DNA of 6,375 nt from Candidatus Arcticimaribacter sp. (GTDB lineage Bacteria; Bacteroidota; Bacteroidia; Flavobacteriales; Flavobacteriaceae), in assembly GCA_011526335.1 (NCBI GenBank), contig WTJB01000160.1, positions 1 to 6,375 of the forward strand, given 5' to 3'. Under the pieces are notes generated by a model that did no database searches, was not told where the DNA came from, and saw nothing but the letters and a program-made list of their open reading frames with translations. A program made the translations under genes and the position numbers. Positions 1 to 6,321 of the stretch are shown one piece after another. Numbering within the stretch: the first letter of the stretch is position 1; each line of letters starts with the position of its first letter.

Positions 1-1059
1 CTTATTTCTTCAGACCAAGAACGCCTAGAACGTTTAGGGAAGGCCCAAGGGGTAGCCACACATGCTATTCCTTTAACCCGAACCATTAGTCCTTTTCATG
101 ATCTTAGGTGTTTGTATCAAATGGTTCGGTTTTTTAAACGTGAAAAACCAGACATCGTCCACACCCATACCCCCAAAGCGGGAATCATAGGGATGCTTGC
201 GGCCTATATGGCCCGAGTTCCTGTAAAAATGCATACGGTCGCTGGGCTTCCGCTGATGGAAGCCAAAGGATTTAAACGCAGGCTACTAATGGCAGTTGAA
301 AAAATAACCTACCGCTGTGCCGATTGGGTTTATCCAAATGCCCAAGGGCTACTCTCCTTTATCGAAGAAAACCAAATGTGTTCTTCTTCCAAAATCAAGA
401 TTTTAGGAAAAGGCTCGTCGAACGGGATAGATACAGCTTTTTTTGACCCAATTCAAATGCCCAAAGCGGAAACAAATACCCTCAAAGCAAATTTGGAAAT
501 AGCCCCACAAGATTTTGTCTTTTCTTTTGTGGGACGCTTGGTTGGAGATAAAGGAGTCAACGAATTGGTCGAGGCTTTTGTATTGCTTTCAGAACAATAT
601 CCGAACATAAAATTACTTTTGGTAGGCCCAGAAGAAAAAGCATTAGATCCATTAAACAGGGAAACAACCCAGCATATCTCCACTCATCCCAGCATCATCA
701 GCGTGGGTTATCAAAATGACATACGGCCTTATTTGGCGGTCAGTGACTGCTTTGTTTTTCCAAGTTATAGAGAGGGGTTCCCCAATGTAGTGCTGCAAGC
801 AGCAGCCATGGAAGTGCCTTGTATTGTTAGCAATATCAATGGCTGTAATGAAATCATTCAGGACCAGAAAAACGGTTGGTGGGTTCCCCCAAAATCCGTT
901 ACGCCTTTGGTACAAACAATGGAAGAAGCTTTGACCAATTCTGTCAAGAGGAAGGCATTCAAAAAACAATTGCGTCCGCAAATAATCGCACATTATGGAA
1001 GACAACATTTCTGGAAATTGCTCAAAAAAGAATATCAATCTCAATTAAAGCATGTATAG
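1..1059 (+). CDS. GT4-family glycosyltransferase, CapM/PglA-like (5' partial)
   Basis: The reading frame is open from the first base, so the gene begins upstream; the visible part is 352 residues. It starts inside the N-terminal Rossmann domain (LISSDQERLERLG), so by comparison with the family roughly 30-40 residues are missing. The HTHTPKAG motif around bases 160-180 is characteristic of CapM/PglA-like GT4 enzymes that extend capsule, O-antigen or protein-glycan precursors on undecaprenyl pyrophosphate. The C-terminal GT-B domain has FVGRLVGDKGV (about bases 520-560, phosphate/nucleotide-sugar contact region) and the family signature EGFPNVVLQ, with Glu at 772-774. The second Glu of the usual EX7E motif is Gln (796-798). 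A cytoplasmic, retaining transfer of a sugar from a nucleotide donor to a lipid-linked acceptor is inferred; donor and linkage cannot be read. Its position directly before a PglC homologue suggests it acts on the product of that enzyme. The internal TTG at 112 is not the start, because similarity to the family continues upstream of it. Confidence 0.9.
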   Translation, partial: LISSDQERLERLGKAQGVATHAIPLTRTISPFHDLRCLYQMVRFFKREKPDIVHTHTPKAGIIGMLAAYMARVPVKMHTVAGLPLMEAKGFKRRLLMAVEKITYRCADWVYPNAQGLLSFIEENQMCSSSKIKILGKGSSNGIDTAFFDPIQMPKAETNTLKANLEIAPQDFVFSFVGRLVGDKGVNELVEAFVLLSEQYPNIKLLLVGPEEKALDPLNRETTQHISTHPSIISVGYQNDIRPYLAVSDCFVFPSYREGFPNVVLQAAAMEVPCIVSNINGCNEIIQDQKNGWWVPPKSVTPLVQTMEEALTNSVKRKAFKKQLRPQIIAHYGRQHFWKLLKKEYQSQLKHV

Positions 1060-1657
1060 GTCCTTAATTAAACCCTTTTTTGATTTTTGCTTAGCCCTCC
1101 TTCTGATGGTATTGACCTTCCCTATCCTCATATTCGCCATGATCTTTTTGGCCATTGATCTCAAGGGGTATCCTATTTTTAAACAAGTACGGCCCGGCTT
1201 AAACGGCCAGTTTTTTACCCTCTACAAGCTTAAAACCATGCGGGAAACCCGGGATAAAGATGGCCACCTCTTGCCCGACCACCAATGCATGACATCGCTG
1301 GGTTCTTGGATTCGTAAACGTTCTATAGACGAACTCCCACAATTATTTAATGTGTTAAAAGGCGAAATGAGCTTTATCGGACCTAGGCCTTTACTGCCGG
1401 AATACCTTTCCTTGTATTCGGAAGAACAAAAAAAACGACATTGGGTAAAGCCTGGAATTTCCGGTTGGGCGCAGGTTAATGGTAGAAATGCTTTGAACTG
1501 GAAAGAAAAGTTTATTTTAGATGTATGGTATGTAGAACAGCAAAGTTTTATCTTGGATCTTAAAATAATTTTTAAAACGGGGGTCAGCCTTTTTAAATCT
1601 AAAGATGTAAATGCATCGGCCACCACCACAATGGAACCTTTTAATGGAAAAAACTGA
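1052..1657 (+). CDS. pglC: Monotopic phosphoglycosyl transferase, PglC-like (initiating sugar transferase)
   Basis: This 201-residue protein belongs to the bacterial sugar transferase family (PF02397) in its minimal PglC form; C. jejuni PglC is about 200 residues. It would transfer a phospho-sugar from a UDP-sugar to undecaprenyl phosphate at the inner face of the cytoplasmic membrane. The hydrophobic stretch at residues 9-35 contains Pro24, as in the re-entrant membrane helix of these enzymes. The FTLYKLKTMR segment lies at 55-64, and the catalytic Asp-Glu dyad is in RSIDELPQL (D93, E94), the same numbering as in Campylobacter PglC. GPRPLLPEY (110-118) and PGISGWAQVNGRN (near 135-147) complete the family signature. 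There is no large N-terminal CoA-binding-like domain with four helices, which excludes a WbaP/WcaJ-type enzyme. The ATG overlaps the stop of the preceding gene by 8 nt, implying translational coupling. Substrate UDP-N,N'-diacetylbacillosamine is inferred from the three genes downstream; a related UDP-sugar is possible. Confidence 0.92.
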   Translation: MYRSLIKPFFDFCLALLLMVLTFPILIFAMIFLAIDLKGYPIFKQVRPGLNGQFFTLYKLKTMRETRDKDGHLLPDHQCMTSLGSWIRKRSIDELPQLFNVLKGEMSFIGPRPLLPEYLSLYSEEQKKRHWVKPGISGWAQVNGRNALNWKEKFILDVWYVEQQSFILDLKIIFKTGVSLFKSKDVNASATTTMEPFNGKN

Positions 1658-2249
1658 TTTTATACTTATCGGGGCTAGCGGTCATGCACGGGTGGTAATG
1701 AGTGTACTCGAAGCACTCCAGCAAAACGTACTGGCCGTATTTGATTCCAACCCCGAGATAAAAGCCCTTGATACCATTCCCAATGAAGTGGAGTACCGTG
1801 CGGATGCCCATGAGAAAGCAAAAGCCATCATTGCCATTGGGGACAATCAAACCCGAAAAAAACTAGCCCTTAGTTTAGCGCATTCCCTAGGACAAGCGAT
1901 ACATCCATCGGCACAATGCGATCGTCTTAGTGATGTGGGCTTAGGAACGGTAGTGATGCACAATGCCGTCATACAACGCGGGAGTTATATCGGGCAGCAT
2001 TGTATCATCAACACCAAAGCTTCGGTAGATCATGATTGTAAAATAGACGATTTTGTCCATATCGCCCCAGGGGCTACTTTATGCGGAAATGTAAGGGTAG
2101 GAGAAGGAAGTTTAATCGGGGCTGGCGCGATCATTTTACCCAACATTCATATCGGAAAAAATGTCGTTGTGGGAGCAGGAGCCGTGGTCCACAAAGATAT
2201 TCCCGACAGTGCATTGATTATGGGTGTTCCAGGAAAACAAATCAATTAA
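1644..2249 (+). CDS. pglD: PglD-like sugar O/N-acyltransferase (UDP-4-amino-sugar N-acetyltransferase)
   Basis: The product is 201 residues and has the two-part architecture of PglD/NeuD. Residues 1-90 form an N-terminal Rossmann-like UDP-sugar-binding domain opening with ILIGASGHARVV (G10, G13, H14). From about residue 95 to the end there is a left-handed beta-helix of hexapeptide repeats that binds acetyl-CoA. H130 in the VDHDC segment matches the catalytic histidine of PglD, followed by acidic D131; HIAPGATLCGNV (139-150) and GAGAVVHKDIPD are further family signatures. The expected reaction is acetylation of the C4 amine of UDP-4-amino-4,6-dideoxy-GlcNAc in the cytoplasm. I chose ATG 1644 because the conserved domain starts at once (MEKTDFILIG). 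The in-frame ATG at 1611 would add 11 residues (MHRPPPQWNLL) unlike the family and lengthen the overlap with the upstream gene from 14 to 47 nt. Acyl group and sugar are inferred from context; a NeuD-like or perosamine acyltransferase would look similar. Confidence 0.88.
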   Translation: MEKTDFILIGASGHARVVMSVLEALQQNVLAVFDSNPEIKALDTIPNEVEYRADAHEKAKAIIAIGDNQTRKKLALSLAHSLGQAIHPSAQCDRLSDVGLGTVVMHNAVIQRGSYIGQHCIINTKASVDHDCKIDDFVHIAPGATLCGNVRVGEGSLIGAGAIILPNIHIGKNVVVGAGAVVHKDIPDSALIMGVPGKQIN

Positions 2250-3379
2250 TGACACAAAATTCAAAAATATGGTTGTCTTCTCCCCATATGGGAGAAGAGG
2301 AATGGAAAAATGTTCAAGAGGCTTTCCGTACCAATTGGATTGCTCCCGTTGGCCCATTCTTACAGCAGTTTGAACAAGGCTTAGCCGAGCGAACCCAAAA
2401 CCAAGCCTGTGCAGCTTTGCATTCTGGAACAGCCGCCATTCATCTAGCGTTACACCTTTTAGGGGTTGGAAAAGGAGATGTGGTACTTTGCCAATCCCTT
2501 ACGTTTGTCGGTTCGGCCAACCCGATACTGTATCAAGGGGCCATTCCGGTTTATATTGATTCGGAGCTGCAAAGCTGGAATATATGCCCGGAAGCTTTAG
2601 AAACGGCCATCAAGCACTACTGCGCAAAAAATAAAAAACCCAAAGCCATTATTGCGGTTGACCTCTACGGAATGCCAGCACAATGGGAAGCCTTGCAGAT
2701 GCTTTCCGAAAAATATGAAATCCCGATGATTGAAGATGCTGCCGAAGCTTTGGGATCCACGTATAAGGGAAAACCCTGTGGTGCTTTTGGTCACTTTGGG
2801 GTCTTAAGTTTTAACGGGAATAAAATCATCACCACCTCTGGGGGAGGAGCTTTGGTTTCTAATGACGTTGACGCCATTGCTCAAGCCCGTTTTTTGGCCA
2901 CCCAAGCAAAAGAAAACACCCCCCATTACGAACATACTACCTTGGGGTATAATTACCGATTATCCAATGTTTCTGCCGCCATAGGGGTAGGTCAATTACA
3001 GGTTTTGGAGGACAGGATACAGGCCAAACGTCAAAATCACGATTTTTATCAAGCCCTTTTTGGGGACCACCCGGGAATACAATTCTTGGAGGAACCCGAA
3101 GGAAGCTTTTCTAACCGTTGGCTGAGTTGTATTCTTATCGAAGAAGAAAAAGCAGGATTTTCAGCCGAAAAGCTTCGTCTCCATTTAGAAAAACAAAACA
3201 TAGAAAGTCGTCCGCTTTGGAAGCCCATGCACCTACAACCCTTGTTTAAAGATGCGCCTTATTTTGGTGGAAACATTGCAAAAGATTTATTTTTACAAGG
3301 CCAGTGTTTGCCCTCAGGAAGCAACCTTACCCTTGAGGAAAAAGAACGCATACAGGTTCATATAAAAGCCTTATTTTAG
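2249..3379 (+). CDS. pglE: PLP-dependent UDP-4-keto-sugar aminotransferase, PglE-like (DegT/DnrJ/EryC1 family)
   Basis: This 376-residue protein is a full-length member of the DegT/DnrJ/EryC1 family (PF01041). The opening IWLSSPHMGEEEW and FRTNWIAPVGPFLQQFE are typical of the PglE branch. HSGTAAIHLAL (S59-G60-T61) contributes to phosphate binding. The acidic IEDAAEALGS supplies D163, the partner of the pyridine nitrogen, and SFNGNKIITTSGGGA contains K192, the PLP Schiff-base lysine. The 29-residue D-to-K spacing is normal for the family, and the NYRLSNVSAAIGVGQL segment near 235-250 is a further signature. It should convert UDP-4-keto-6-deoxy-GlcNAc to the 4-amino sugar, with glutamate as the usual amino donor, in the cytoplasm. 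The ATG at 2249 shares one base with the TAA of the acetyltransferase gene (TAATG), a classic termination-reinitiation junction. The frame is open back to 2081, but those 56 codons encode a basic, low-complexity sequence and are the out-of-frame shadow of the previous gene. Exact sugar specificity is inferred from the neighbours. Confidence 0.92.
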   Translation: MTQNSKIWLSSPHMGEEEWKNVQEAFRTNWIAPVGPFLQQFEQGLAERTQNQACAALHSGTAAIHLALHLLGVGKGDVVLCQSLTFVGSANPILYQGAIPVYIDSELQSWNICPEALETAIKHYCAKNKKPKAIIAVDLYGMPAQWEALQMLSEKYEIPMIEDAAEALGSTYKGKPCGAFGHFGVLSFNGNKIITTSGGGALVSNDVDAIAQARFLATQAKENTPHYEHTTLGYNYRLSNVSAAIGVGQLQVLEDRIQAKRQNHDFYQALFGDHPGIQFLEEPEGSFSNRWLSCILIEEEKAGFSAEKLRLHLEKQNIESRPLWKPMHLQPLFKDAPYFGGNIAKDLFLQGQCLPSGSNLTLEEKERIQVHIKALF

Positions 3380-3383
3380 ACTA

Positions 3384-5216
3384 ATGTTTGAACGGATTTT
3401 CAAATACCACTATTCTCAACGTTATGCGTATTTACTAGATACGCTTTGTTTGGTTCTTGCAACAGAACTGTTACTTTTTCTCAACAGCTCTTCCTTGGTA
3501 TTTACGAGCCGTAAAGATCAATTGCTGTATATCGTTTTGGCCATTGTTTGCATTACCCTATTCAGAGGTTACCGCATGCTGCTTCGCTTTACTACCGTAA
3601 TTGATATAGGTAAGATCACTTCAGGTCTTGTCGCCACCATGCTCCTTTATGGAATCTATATAGGCGCTACATCTAGAGCAACGCTCAACTACCTTTTATT
3701 GCTTTTTTACTTTAGCTTATCCCTATTGTCCTTATATCGATTGGTGATCAAAATTGTCTATGCGCGAGTAACCAAAGAAGAACAGTTACTCAATACCCTT
3801 TTGTTGGGGGCAGGGGACAATGGCCGACGGACCAAAAGGGCTTTAGACGATAGTAATGCAGTAAATGTTTTGGCATTTATAGATGACGATCCCGTAAAAA
3901 TAGGGCGCAGTATAGAAGGAATTACGGTCTATGCTTTAGACAAAAAATTAGAGCGCCTTCTAGAAAAAAATAAGGTAGAGCAAGTCATCATTACCGTCTC
4001 AGAATTGGGACAAAAACGAAAGAATGAAGTCTTTCAGTTTTTTAAAAACAAAGGGGTGAAAATTTTCACCGTCCCTCCCATAGATCAATGGGCGAGCAAT
4101 AAAGGCATCCAAGGCAGTCTAAAACCCATTATCATTGAAGATCTTTTGCGCCGAGATCAAATCCAAATCAATCTAGAGAAAAACCGCCTTCAATATACGG
4201 GTAAAACAATTTTGGTCACCGGTGCCGCAGGGTCTATTGGGAGTGAAATTGTTCGACAATTGATTTTGTTTAACCCCAAAAAGATATTGCTTTTAGACCA
4301 AGCCGAAACGCCTTTATTCGATCTGAAGAATGAAATTTTAGGCTTACAAAAACAGAACCTACAATGTGAGTATATCCTTCAAAGCATAACGGATAAAGCT
4401 GCACTCGATTTACTTTTTTCTACCCATACCATCGATGTCGTTTTTCATGCTGCAGCATACAAACACGTTTTTATGACGGAGGCTATCCCCCATGCGGCGA
4501 TCATCAATAACATATTGGGCACCAAAAATGTACTGGACAGTGCTATAGAGCACCAAGTGGGGCATTTTGTCATGATTTCTACCGACAAGGCCGTTAATCC
4601 TTCCAATGTTATGGGAGCTTCCAAACGCATTGCTGAAATCTATGTTGCCATGGTTTCAGAAGGGGCCAAAACACAGGTCATTACCACGCGCTTTGGCAAT
4701 GTTCTTGGGTCAAATGGTTCGGTAGTTCCGATCTTTAAAAAGCAAATTGCTGCGGGCGGTCCCGTTACCATTACACACCCCGAAATTACCCGCTACTTTA
4801 TGACCATTACAGAGGCCTGTCAGCTCGTTTTAGAAGCGGGTGCTACTGGCGAGGGAGGGGAGATTTATGTTTTTGACATGGGCGATCCGGTTAAAATAAA
4901 AGACCTGGCCATAAGCATGATTCGCCTTTCAGGCTTATTAGAAGATCAAGACATTCAAATCGAATACACTGGCCTTCGTCCAGGAGAAAAACTTTTTGAA
5001 GAACTGTTAACCGATAAAGAAAACCTTAAGCCCTCGCATAACGAATTGATTTTTATCGCGGACAAAGAAAGGTTTCCCAAAACGAAAAAAAATCAAATTC
5101 AAGACCTGATTACGGCGGCAGTAGCACAAACAGCTCCTGAGATTTTGGTAAAACAAATGAAAGCTTTGGTCCCCGAATTCAAGTCCATGAATTCTGAATA
5201 TGAAGCACTCGATTAA
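3384..5216 (+). CDS. pglF: Membrane UDP-GlcNAc 4,6-dehydratase, PglF/WbpM/CapD-like
   Basis: At 610 residues this has the length of the long, membrane-bound nucleoside-diphosphate-sugar dehydratases (PglF, WbpM). Hydrophobic segments at about 14-34, 46-62, 78-95 and 101-126 would give four membrane helices. A first Rossmann-like domain follows (LLLGAGDNG, G142/G144/G147). The catalytic SDR domain (PF02719) starts near 270 with the NAD-binding TGAAGSIGSE (G280, G283, G286). HAAAYKHV is the next SDR landmark. The active-site stretch STDKAVNPSNVMGASK gives S399, T400, D401, K402, M410 and K414. Met410 stands where classical SDRs have Tyr; this S-M-K arrangement is the hallmark of the PglF/WbpM group, against S-Y-K in soluble FlaA1/PseB. 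The GLRPGEKLFEELL motif lies near residue 530. It should convert UDP-GlcNAc to UDP-2-acetamido-2,6-dideoxy-4-hexulose, the first step of the pathway encoded by the genes just upstream. The ATG is 4 nt after the aminotransferase stop, so it is the last gene of the operon. Confidence 0.92.
   Translation: MFERIFKYHYSQRYAYLLDTLCLVLATELLLFLNSSSLVFTSRKDQLLYIVLAIVCITLFRGYRMLLRFTTVIDIGKITSGLVATMLLYGIYIGATSRATLNYLLLLFYFSLSLLSLYRLVIKIVYARVTKEEQLLNTLLLGAGDNGRRTKRALDDSNAVNVLAFIDDDPVKIGRSIEGITVYALDKKLERLLEKNKVEQVIITVSELGQKRKNEVFQFFKNKGVKIFTVPPIDQWASNKGIQGSLKPIIIEDLLRRDQIQINLEKNRLQYTGKTILVTGAAGSIGSEIVRQLILFNPKKILLLDQAETPLFDLKNEILGLQKQNLQCEYILQSITDKAALDLLFSTHTIDVVFHAAAYKHVFMTEAIPHAAIINNILGTKNVLDSAIEHQVGHFVMISTDKAVNPSNVMGASKRIAEIYVAMVSEGAKTQVITTRFGNVLGSNGSVVPIFKKQIAAGGPVTITHPEITRYFMTITEACQLVLEAGATGEGGEIYVFDMGDPVKIKDLAISMIRLSGLLEDQDIQIEYTGLRPGEKLFEELLTDKENLKPSHNELIFIADKERFPKTKKNQIQDLITAAVAQTAPEILVKQMKALVPEFKSMNSEYEALD
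5213..5216. other. Interlocking stop codons of convergent genes
   Basis: The bases are TTAA. On the plus strand TAA at 5214-5216 ends the dehydratase gene, and on the minus strand TAA at 5215-5213 ends the lipoprotein gene. The two coding regions overlap by 4 nt, so any transcription terminator for either must lie inside the opposing gene. I see no GC-rich hairpin followed by a T-run immediately on either side. Confidence 0.95.
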
Positions 5217-6175
5217 TCCGAGGGGATAATTCGAATATTCCGGACACACACACTAAAAGGAAATAACTGCCGATTTTGGCTATCCATAATACTGGGGAAC
5301 TTTGTAAAGGTCAAGCGAAAATCTCCGATCAAAGGAAGTTCTATCACCACTTGTTTCCAGTTGTCTGCATCATAGCCGGTCTCGGCCCATAATTCTGAGG
5401 GAACAATCGTTTCTGTAGCTGTCGCTGCAAAAATGGCATTGTAGCTCAATGAAAATTTGGTGTTTTCGTCTTCACTTGCCGGAAGGGCTAAGTAATCCAG
5501 TTTATACTCGAAAACTAAATTTTTGGGGCTGGTGCCAAAACTTCTAAAATCTTTTGAAATAATGTGGGGATCATTGGCATAGGCATTATCCACCGTGTGA
5601 AAGCCGACCAAAGCATTTTCACACACACTATAGGTATAAAGCATAGACGGAGAAAACCACCCTTGTTGTGGGCTTGCCCATCCGTTAGGGGTGTCAGCGG
5701 TTTGAATTTGTAAGCTGTCTAAAAACTCATAGGTAACATAATTGCGTTCTGTGAGGATATCAAAATTATCTTGATTCGCCACAGCATGCGTAACATTATA
5801 TCGGCCAAAACGATTGTATTGTACCCGTGCGGCAATGATGCTCTCGGTAGGGCTATTGCTCATCAATCTTCCCCTTAAGGTGTCGTTATCCAGTGTACTT
5901 CCCTCAAATATCCAGACGACGCTATCCATATTCTGCGCCGTAGAGACATACGATACCGTAAAGGGTACGCTATCCATTACACTATTGGCAAATGTAAAGT
6001 TGCTTTCCGAAGACAAAAAAGAAGCTTGTACAGTACCGGAACGATCGTTAGGATTGTTGGTAGGTGTAATGATGGACGTTTGTTGCTCTTCTGCCTCAGA
6101 GGTGTCCGGAACAAACTCTGGCGTGCATCCCCACAACAAACCCAAAACCGTGAAAATAAAAAGTACCGTTCGCAT
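5213..6175 (-). CDS. Hypothetical lipoprotein with PKD-like domain
   Basis: I do not recognise a specific family. With the start at 6175 the protein is 320 residues and opens MRTVLFIFTVLGLLWGC, a short hydrophobic signal peptide with lipobox LWGC. C17 is the predicted lipidated cysteine. A Ser/Thr/Glu/Pro-rich linker follows (about 18-48). Residues about 50-155 resemble a PKD/SusE-like immunoglobulin-type domain: VPFTVSYVST, then VVWIFEGSTLDNDTL, then VQYNRFGRYNVTHAVAN. The rest (about 160-320) has alternating hydrophobic patterns, a W-rich start (GWASPQQGWFS), SKDFRSFGTSPKNLVFEYKLDY and the ending VCVRNIRI. That is loosely like jelly-roll, MAM or anchor-J-type domains of secreted Bacteroidota proteins. 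C185 and C310 could form a disulphide. Outer-membrane anchoring and binding of a glycan or protein are inferences. The starts at 6214 and 6181 are in frame, but a promoter -7 element at 6198-6191 argues against 6214. It runs convergent to the glycan operon and is divergent from rplU, so it is its own transcription unit. Confidence 0.8.
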   Translation of the reverse strand: MRTVLFIFTVLGLLWGCTPEFVPDTSEAEEQQTSIITPTNNPNDRSGTVQASFLSSESNFTFANSVMDSVPFTVSYVSTAQNMDSVVWIFEGSTLDNDTLRGRLMSNSPTESIIAARVQYNRFGRYNVTHAVANQDNFDILTERNYVTYEFLDSLQIQTADTPNGWASPQQGWFSPSMLYTYSVCENALVGFHTVDNAYANDPHIISKDFRSFGTSPKNLVFEYKLDYLALPASEDENTKFSLSYNAIFAATATETIVPSELWAETGYDADNWKQVVIELPLIGDFRLTFTKFPSIMDSQNRQLFPFSVCVRNIRIIPSD

Positions 6176-6190
6176 AAACATAATAGTAAT

Positions 6191-6198
6191 CAAATGTA
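6191..6198 (-). promoter_or_regulatory. Putative Bacteroidota -7 promoter element for the lipoprotein gene
   Basis: On the minus strand these bases read TACATTTG, a perfect match to the Bacteroidota sigma-ABfr -7 consensus TAnnTTTG. It sits 15 nt before the ATG at 6175, implying a very short leader. The -33 element is poor: the nearest candidates are TTTC (plus coordinates 6215-6218, 16-bp spacer) and TTG (6212-6214, 13-bp spacer). The assignment therefore rests mainly on the -7 box and its position. It supports the start at 6175 or 6181 over 6214. Confidence 0.5.
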
Positions 6199-6270
6199 CA
6201 AATAAAATTGGCAAGAAATCTTCTAATCCTATAGCTTTGACGCTTCTAAGGGAAATAAAAGAAGCTTTCT

Positions 6271-6301
6271 TTTGATAAACAATCTTATTTCAATACATTT
6301 G
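6271..6301 (+). promoter_or_regulatory. Bacteroidota-type promoter of rplU
   Basis: A -33 TTTG at 6271-6274 is separated by 19 bp from a -7 TACATTTG at 6294-6301, which fits the Bacteroidota consensus TTTG/N~19/TAnnTTTG in both sequence and spacing. The start codon of rplU follows 20 nt after the -7 box, so the transcript would begin near 6307 with a leader of about 15 nt. No Shine-Dalgarno is present in the A-rich leader, as is normal in this phylum. Confidence 0.8.
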
Positions 6302-6321
6302 CAGTCCAAAATTTAACAACA

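Noticed and set aside
652..1044. Minus-strand open frame of 130 codons inside the glycosyltransferase gene
   Set aside because: It is antisense to a conserved GT4 domain and its translation shows no coherent fold or motif.
1611..1643. Earlier in-frame ATG for the acetyltransferase gene
   Set aside because: It would add MHRPPPQWNLL, which is unlike PglD N-termini and lies within the conserved end of the upstream gene; the domain starts cleanly at ATG 1644.
2081..2248. Upstream extension of the aminotransferase frame by 56 codons
   Set aside because: The translation is Arg/Lys/Cys-rich, out of frame with the beta-helix region of the acetyltransferase; the family N-terminus begins just after ATG 2249.
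6176..6214. Longer lipoprotein start at 6214
   Set aside because: It adds 13 residues before a normal signal peptide and would place the -7 promoter box inside the coding region.
6242..6265. Inverted repeat GCTTCT ... AGAAGC with a 12-nt loop in the divergent spacer
   Set aside because: The stem is only 6 bp with no T-run, so it is neither a convincing terminator nor an operator; such short repeats occur by chance.
5814..6275. Plus-strand open frame of 153 codons opposite the lipoprotein gene
   Set aside because: It has no recognisable motif, runs antisense to a gene with a clear lipobox and domain pattern, and extends through the divergent promoters; a shadow frame.
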